Shown in pieces: positions 29,796-32,114 of a stretch of 32,114 nt of DNA. Position 1 is the stretch's first letter; the number at the start of each line of letters is the position of its first letter. The notes below the pieces were generated by a model. The model did not search any database. It saw nothing but the letters and a program-made list of their open reading frames with translations, and had not been told where the DNA came from. Source of the DNA: Choanephora cucurbitarum (Eukaryota > Mucoromycota > Mucoromycetes > Mucorales > Choanephoraceae); NCBI GenBank assembly GCA_025331435.1, contig JAIWNI010000179.1, positions 1 to 32,114 on the forward strand. Reading direction: 5' to 3'. Position numbers and translations under genes: made by a program.

Positions 29796-31105
29796 ATGCA
29801 ACAAATGCGTCAGCAATTAGCCGAAACTCAAAACATGCTTAGTCAATTGATTGAACAACAACAACAGCACTTACAGGCACAAGCAGCAGCCACATCAGAT
29901 CCTGTAGACAATATTTGAAGCCACCTTCATCCTTTTCGTATGCGTCCTCGCTTCGAGTGGACTCCTGATCTTTTGGTTCAGGATCAATTTGCACTTGACC
30001 GAGACTTGTTCAACAGTGAAGTCATGTCAGATGAGCCACGTGGGGAATTGATTGACAAGTACTCTCCCATTAGACAATTAAATTATCAGACGTCACTTAC
30101 GATGCCTGAGGCAAAGCGTCGTATGAACACATCTCACACCACAGAGGACGTCACTCTTAAATATATCCAATATCTCTTGTCAGGTACATTTCGCCCTTTA
30201 GATATTTTAGCTAGCGAGATTTGTACCACCGATCTACTCAATGATCATTCTCAATGATCATTCTCAATGATTTATTGAAATCATCAACGACATACGTCCT
30301 TTAATGTTGGATGTTGATGCAAATATTTCATCATCTCGCAAAGACATTGCGTTCAGGGCTATCAACCCTAGCTTCCGCGCTCCTTCCACAGGTAATCAAA
30401 ACTATCTTATGTCCTCAGAGGCATTTCAATCCGTTATCAGCCAGCAGTCCAATAGCAACAAGGCATTGATAGAGACTTCCTCTTGTCAACGTCGCAGTGG
30501 TGGTCCCTCATCCAAGCTTGCATCTGGAAGTATCAACCCGTTTTTTTGGGACAGTTCGTCCGTGGAACAGGGCGGTTACAACAACAACAACAACAACCAA
30601 AACAACAGCGGATTCTCGGGTGGACATCGACCTCCCCACCAGAACACTAATCCGTTTATCAAGTCCAATCAGTTCATTCGCATTAAGAAGCAGTAATATC
30701 CTGCTCCGTGGTGGGAGGAAGATTGTTCAGGTACCTTTCCGGCTGGACAGCCATCTGCAAGAACGACTGGATGCTCTCCTAAATTCGAGATGGTTTCCAA
30801 ATAACCTTTCATTCGCTTCCTCCTACTACAACAACCGCAAAATCAGTGGTCCGCTTCAATCCCAAACAAGAACAACTACTTTCTCAGAAGATTTCATCTC
30901 TCCTAGACAAGTGCGCCATCGAAGTGGTCTCACCACACCAATAACAAACACCGGGATTTTACAGCTCCATTTTCGTCATCCCAAAGAAGACAGGCGGATC
31001 ACATCCAGTCTTTAACCTCAAGGCCCTGAACCGAGATGTAGTCTGTCCAACATTCAAGATGGAAACAATCAACGAAATCTCCACCACGGCTCAATGGCTA
31101 GTTTA
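29796..31105 (+). pseudogene. DIRS-like retrotransposon, Gag and N-terminal reverse transcriptase, truncated
   Basis: ATG at 29796 begins a Gln-rich coiled coil (MLSQLIEQQQQHLQAQ); a TGA follows near 29916, then FEWTPDLLVQDQFALDRDLF, characteristic of DIRS Gag from zygomycete fungi. A 13-bp duplication near 30237-30271 breaks the frame; Gag resumes at about 30270 (LDVDANISSSRKDIAFRAIN) and ends with an Asn-rich low-complexity run. The RT starts in another frame: GGRLFRYLSGW, NDWMLS, TAA (30780-30782), IRDGFQITFHSLPP, SPHQ, TAA (30942-30944), QTPGFYSSIFVIPKKTGG, then VFNLKALNRDV and FKMETINEIS. The frame stops at 31105, before the catalytic YxDD, where a palindromic repeat begins. No RNase H, methylase or tyrosine recombinase is present, so it cannot move itself. 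Confidence 0.8.
30237..30271 (+). repeat. 13-bp tandem repeat, 2.7 copies
   Basis: CTCAATGATCATT at 30237-30249 and 30250-30262, then a partial third copy CTCAATGAT. It is inside the DIRS Gag frame and shifts it, so it looks like a replication-slippage expansion after insertion. Confidence 0.9.
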
Positions 31106-31237
31106 CTGACCCCATAAAATAGGGTCAAACACCCGGATTTTTGAGGTTTGAATTAATGGAAACCCAGAATGAATAGCAGTGGTTACCCCAGATTTCCAGT
31201 TTTCTGACCCCATTCTGGGGTCAAGCAACCAGACTCT
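31106..31237. repeat. Pair of palindrome-bearing repeats, 98 bp apart
   Basis: Two related units: 31101-31140 (TGACCC at 31107, GGGTCA ending at 31127) and 31199-31237 with the perfect 19-base palindrome TGACCCCATTCTGGGGTCA at 31205-31223. Both begin GTTT(A/T)CTGACCCCAT and continue (G)GGTCAARCA. The DIRS reading frame ends exactly at the first unit, so it marks an insertion or deletion junction. Confidence 0.75.
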
Positions 31238-31239
31238 AC

Positions 31240-31500
31240 AGTGTATCTGTCAATGGATTCATTTTGAAGACCAATAGTAATGAGCATACATTTTAGAGTG
31301 GAGCTATAGTGACAAGTAAGCTTTGAGACTTATGCAGTACATGACTGACCATGTTTCGTAAAACTTTTCTAGAACGATGGCGTGCTTCTTCTGTTTAATA
31401 GCCATACTGGGCTTCTTTGAATTGAGCGTCATTTAAAATTAAGTATGCTTTTTGGGTGTATTATGTCAAATAGGGCTTCTTTATCATAACAAGCCTGTTT
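31240..31500. other. Intergenic, nothing recognised
   Basis: About 260 bp of AT-rich sequence between the palindromic repeats and the hairpin cluster. GGGCTTCTTT occurs twice (near 31410 and 31472). No coding signal. Confidence 0.5.
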
Positions 31501-31507
31501 CAAGTCA

Positions 31508-31720
31508 AACCGCCCTTGCGGTCATAAAAATTTTGATTTTCGCTGCGCTATGGTAAATTTTATCGACCTTCATTAAGGTTTGCCCGATTCGCTGTTGAAA
31601 CCGGCTTGCACTTCGCAGTGGGCTGTTTTGGCTAATCCGAATAGCATGACAACGTGGGGGCCCCACCCAAATTTTTTTTTGAACCTTCGCGACGGTATAA
31701 AATAGCCCCTACGCTGCGCG
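31508..31720. repeat. Cluster of short GC-rich hairpins
   Basis: Small stems with short loops packed in about 210 bp of otherwise AT-rich DNA: CCGC-CCTT-GCGG near 31511, ACCTT-CATT-AAGGT near 31566, CACT-TCGC-AGTG near 31611, GTGGGGGCCCCAC at 31654-31666, and ACC-TTCGCGAC-GGT near 31683. A 61-codon minus-strand frame overlaps but seems incidental. The role is unknown. Confidence 0.6.
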
Positions 31721-31870
31721 TCGTGTGTTTCAAACCTTTGTTTTGGTAAAAAAAACACGGGTCTTGGGGCAGCTTTTATAAATCAAGCTAATCCGACAGT
31801 GTTGATCTAAAAATGATATATGAGACTGAGATGATAAGATATATGTTTATTAGGCAAAAGTTATTAATAG

Positions 31871-32114
31871 TCAAACACTCTTGTTAATTGTCATTGCAAA
31901 GGCTAATCGTGCAGGGAAATGAAGACGTTGAAAATGAATGACGATTTGCTCAGGCTGGGATTCGATAGGAATTCCAAGAACTACGATTATATCATCTGCA
32001 TGGCTACCGGTAGCAATTTCAGCTTATATTACCTTGGTGTTAATGGACAAACACATCAATCTCGTACCGTTGACTAAGCCTTTAGACGGGTTTAAAATCC
32101 GTATAACATTATTA
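31871..32114 (-). pseudogene. Second Helitron: Pif1-type helicase C-terminal fragment
   Basis: Minus-strand frame entering from the right edge and ending at TGA 31871-31873. It reads VIRILNPSKGLVNGTRLM, a TAA at 32024-32026, then TGSHADDIIVVLGIPI and FPARLAFAMTINKS. The NPSKGLVNGTRL and FxxRLAFAMTINKS blocks are hallmarks of the C-terminal part of Pif1-like helicases of Helitrons, which unwind DNA during rolling-circle transposition. The family normally continues with SQGQTL; here it breaks off after NKS, so the 3' end is lost. Orientation puts its Rep part off the window to the right, so this is a different copy from the one at 5624-8028. Confidence 0.85.

Noticed and set aside
31573..31758. 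61-codon minus-strand ORF over the hairpin cluster
   Set aside because: It coincides with the GC-rich hairpins, has no recognisable domain and no splice or start support.
1..32114. CRISPR array, rRNA, bacterial operon or phage module
   Set aside because: No regular direct-repeat/spacer array, no rRNA-like blocks; spliced genes and retroelements show eukaryotic DNA.

Overview
The window is AT-rich eukaryotic DNA dominated by transposable elements, most likely from an early-diverging fungus of the Mucoromycota (Mucorales-like). The reasons are short GT..AG introns of about 50-70 bp (several with GTAAGT donors and one with a CTAAC-type branch site) and the element mix: a Tnp2/Plavaka-like transposase, Helitrons, a chromodomain Ty3/gypsy element, an L1-like LINE and a DIRS element. 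The organism is an inference; there is no rRNA, tRNA or clear single-copy housekeeping gene to anchor it. Nearly every recognisable reading frame is broken.

Layout. 1-2046 (+): the 3' part of a Tnp2-type transposase in five exons with one frameshift. 3558-4706 (+): a putative seven-exon membrane-protein gene that appears only after splicing. 5624-8028 (-): a degenerate Helitron Rep frame retaining the HUH and two-tyrosine motifs. 8202-8732: a 531-bp element with inverted arms of about 95 bp. 8858-9738 (-): a broken gene of unknown function.

9767-22628 is the centrepiece, a three-level nest. A chromodomain Ty3/gypsy retrotransposon (354-bp LTRs) has its reverse transcriptase split by an L1-like LINE (12638-19775, 15-bp target-site duplication). 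The LINE's ORF1 is split in turn by a 1.43-kb terminal-inverted-repeat element (13396-14829, TA duplication). Subtracting each insertion with one duplication rejoins the interrupted frame exactly.

22629-32114 holds further relics: a minus-strand coiled-coil gene (about 23734-24700), a small plus-strand gene (25349-25856), a block of repeated CCTTTAAA motifs (about 26095-26390), a multi-exon minus-strand gene of unknown family (26442-27581), a plus-strand relic (about 28309-28898), a possible pogo/Tigger-like terminus (29053 on), a truncated DIRS element (29796-31105), a pair of palindromic repeats, a cluster of tiny hairpins (31508-31720) and, at the right edge (31871-32114, -), the C-terminal Pif1-type helicase piece of a second Helitron.

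No working operon-like or cooperating host system is visible. The window reads as a graveyard or nest of transposons, possibly pericentromeric or subtelomeric. Its most notable features are the clean nested insertions, the many premature stops that look like C-to-T (or G-to-A) changes of Gln, Arg and Trp codons in unrelated relics, and several spliced gene relics that single-ORF searches miss.
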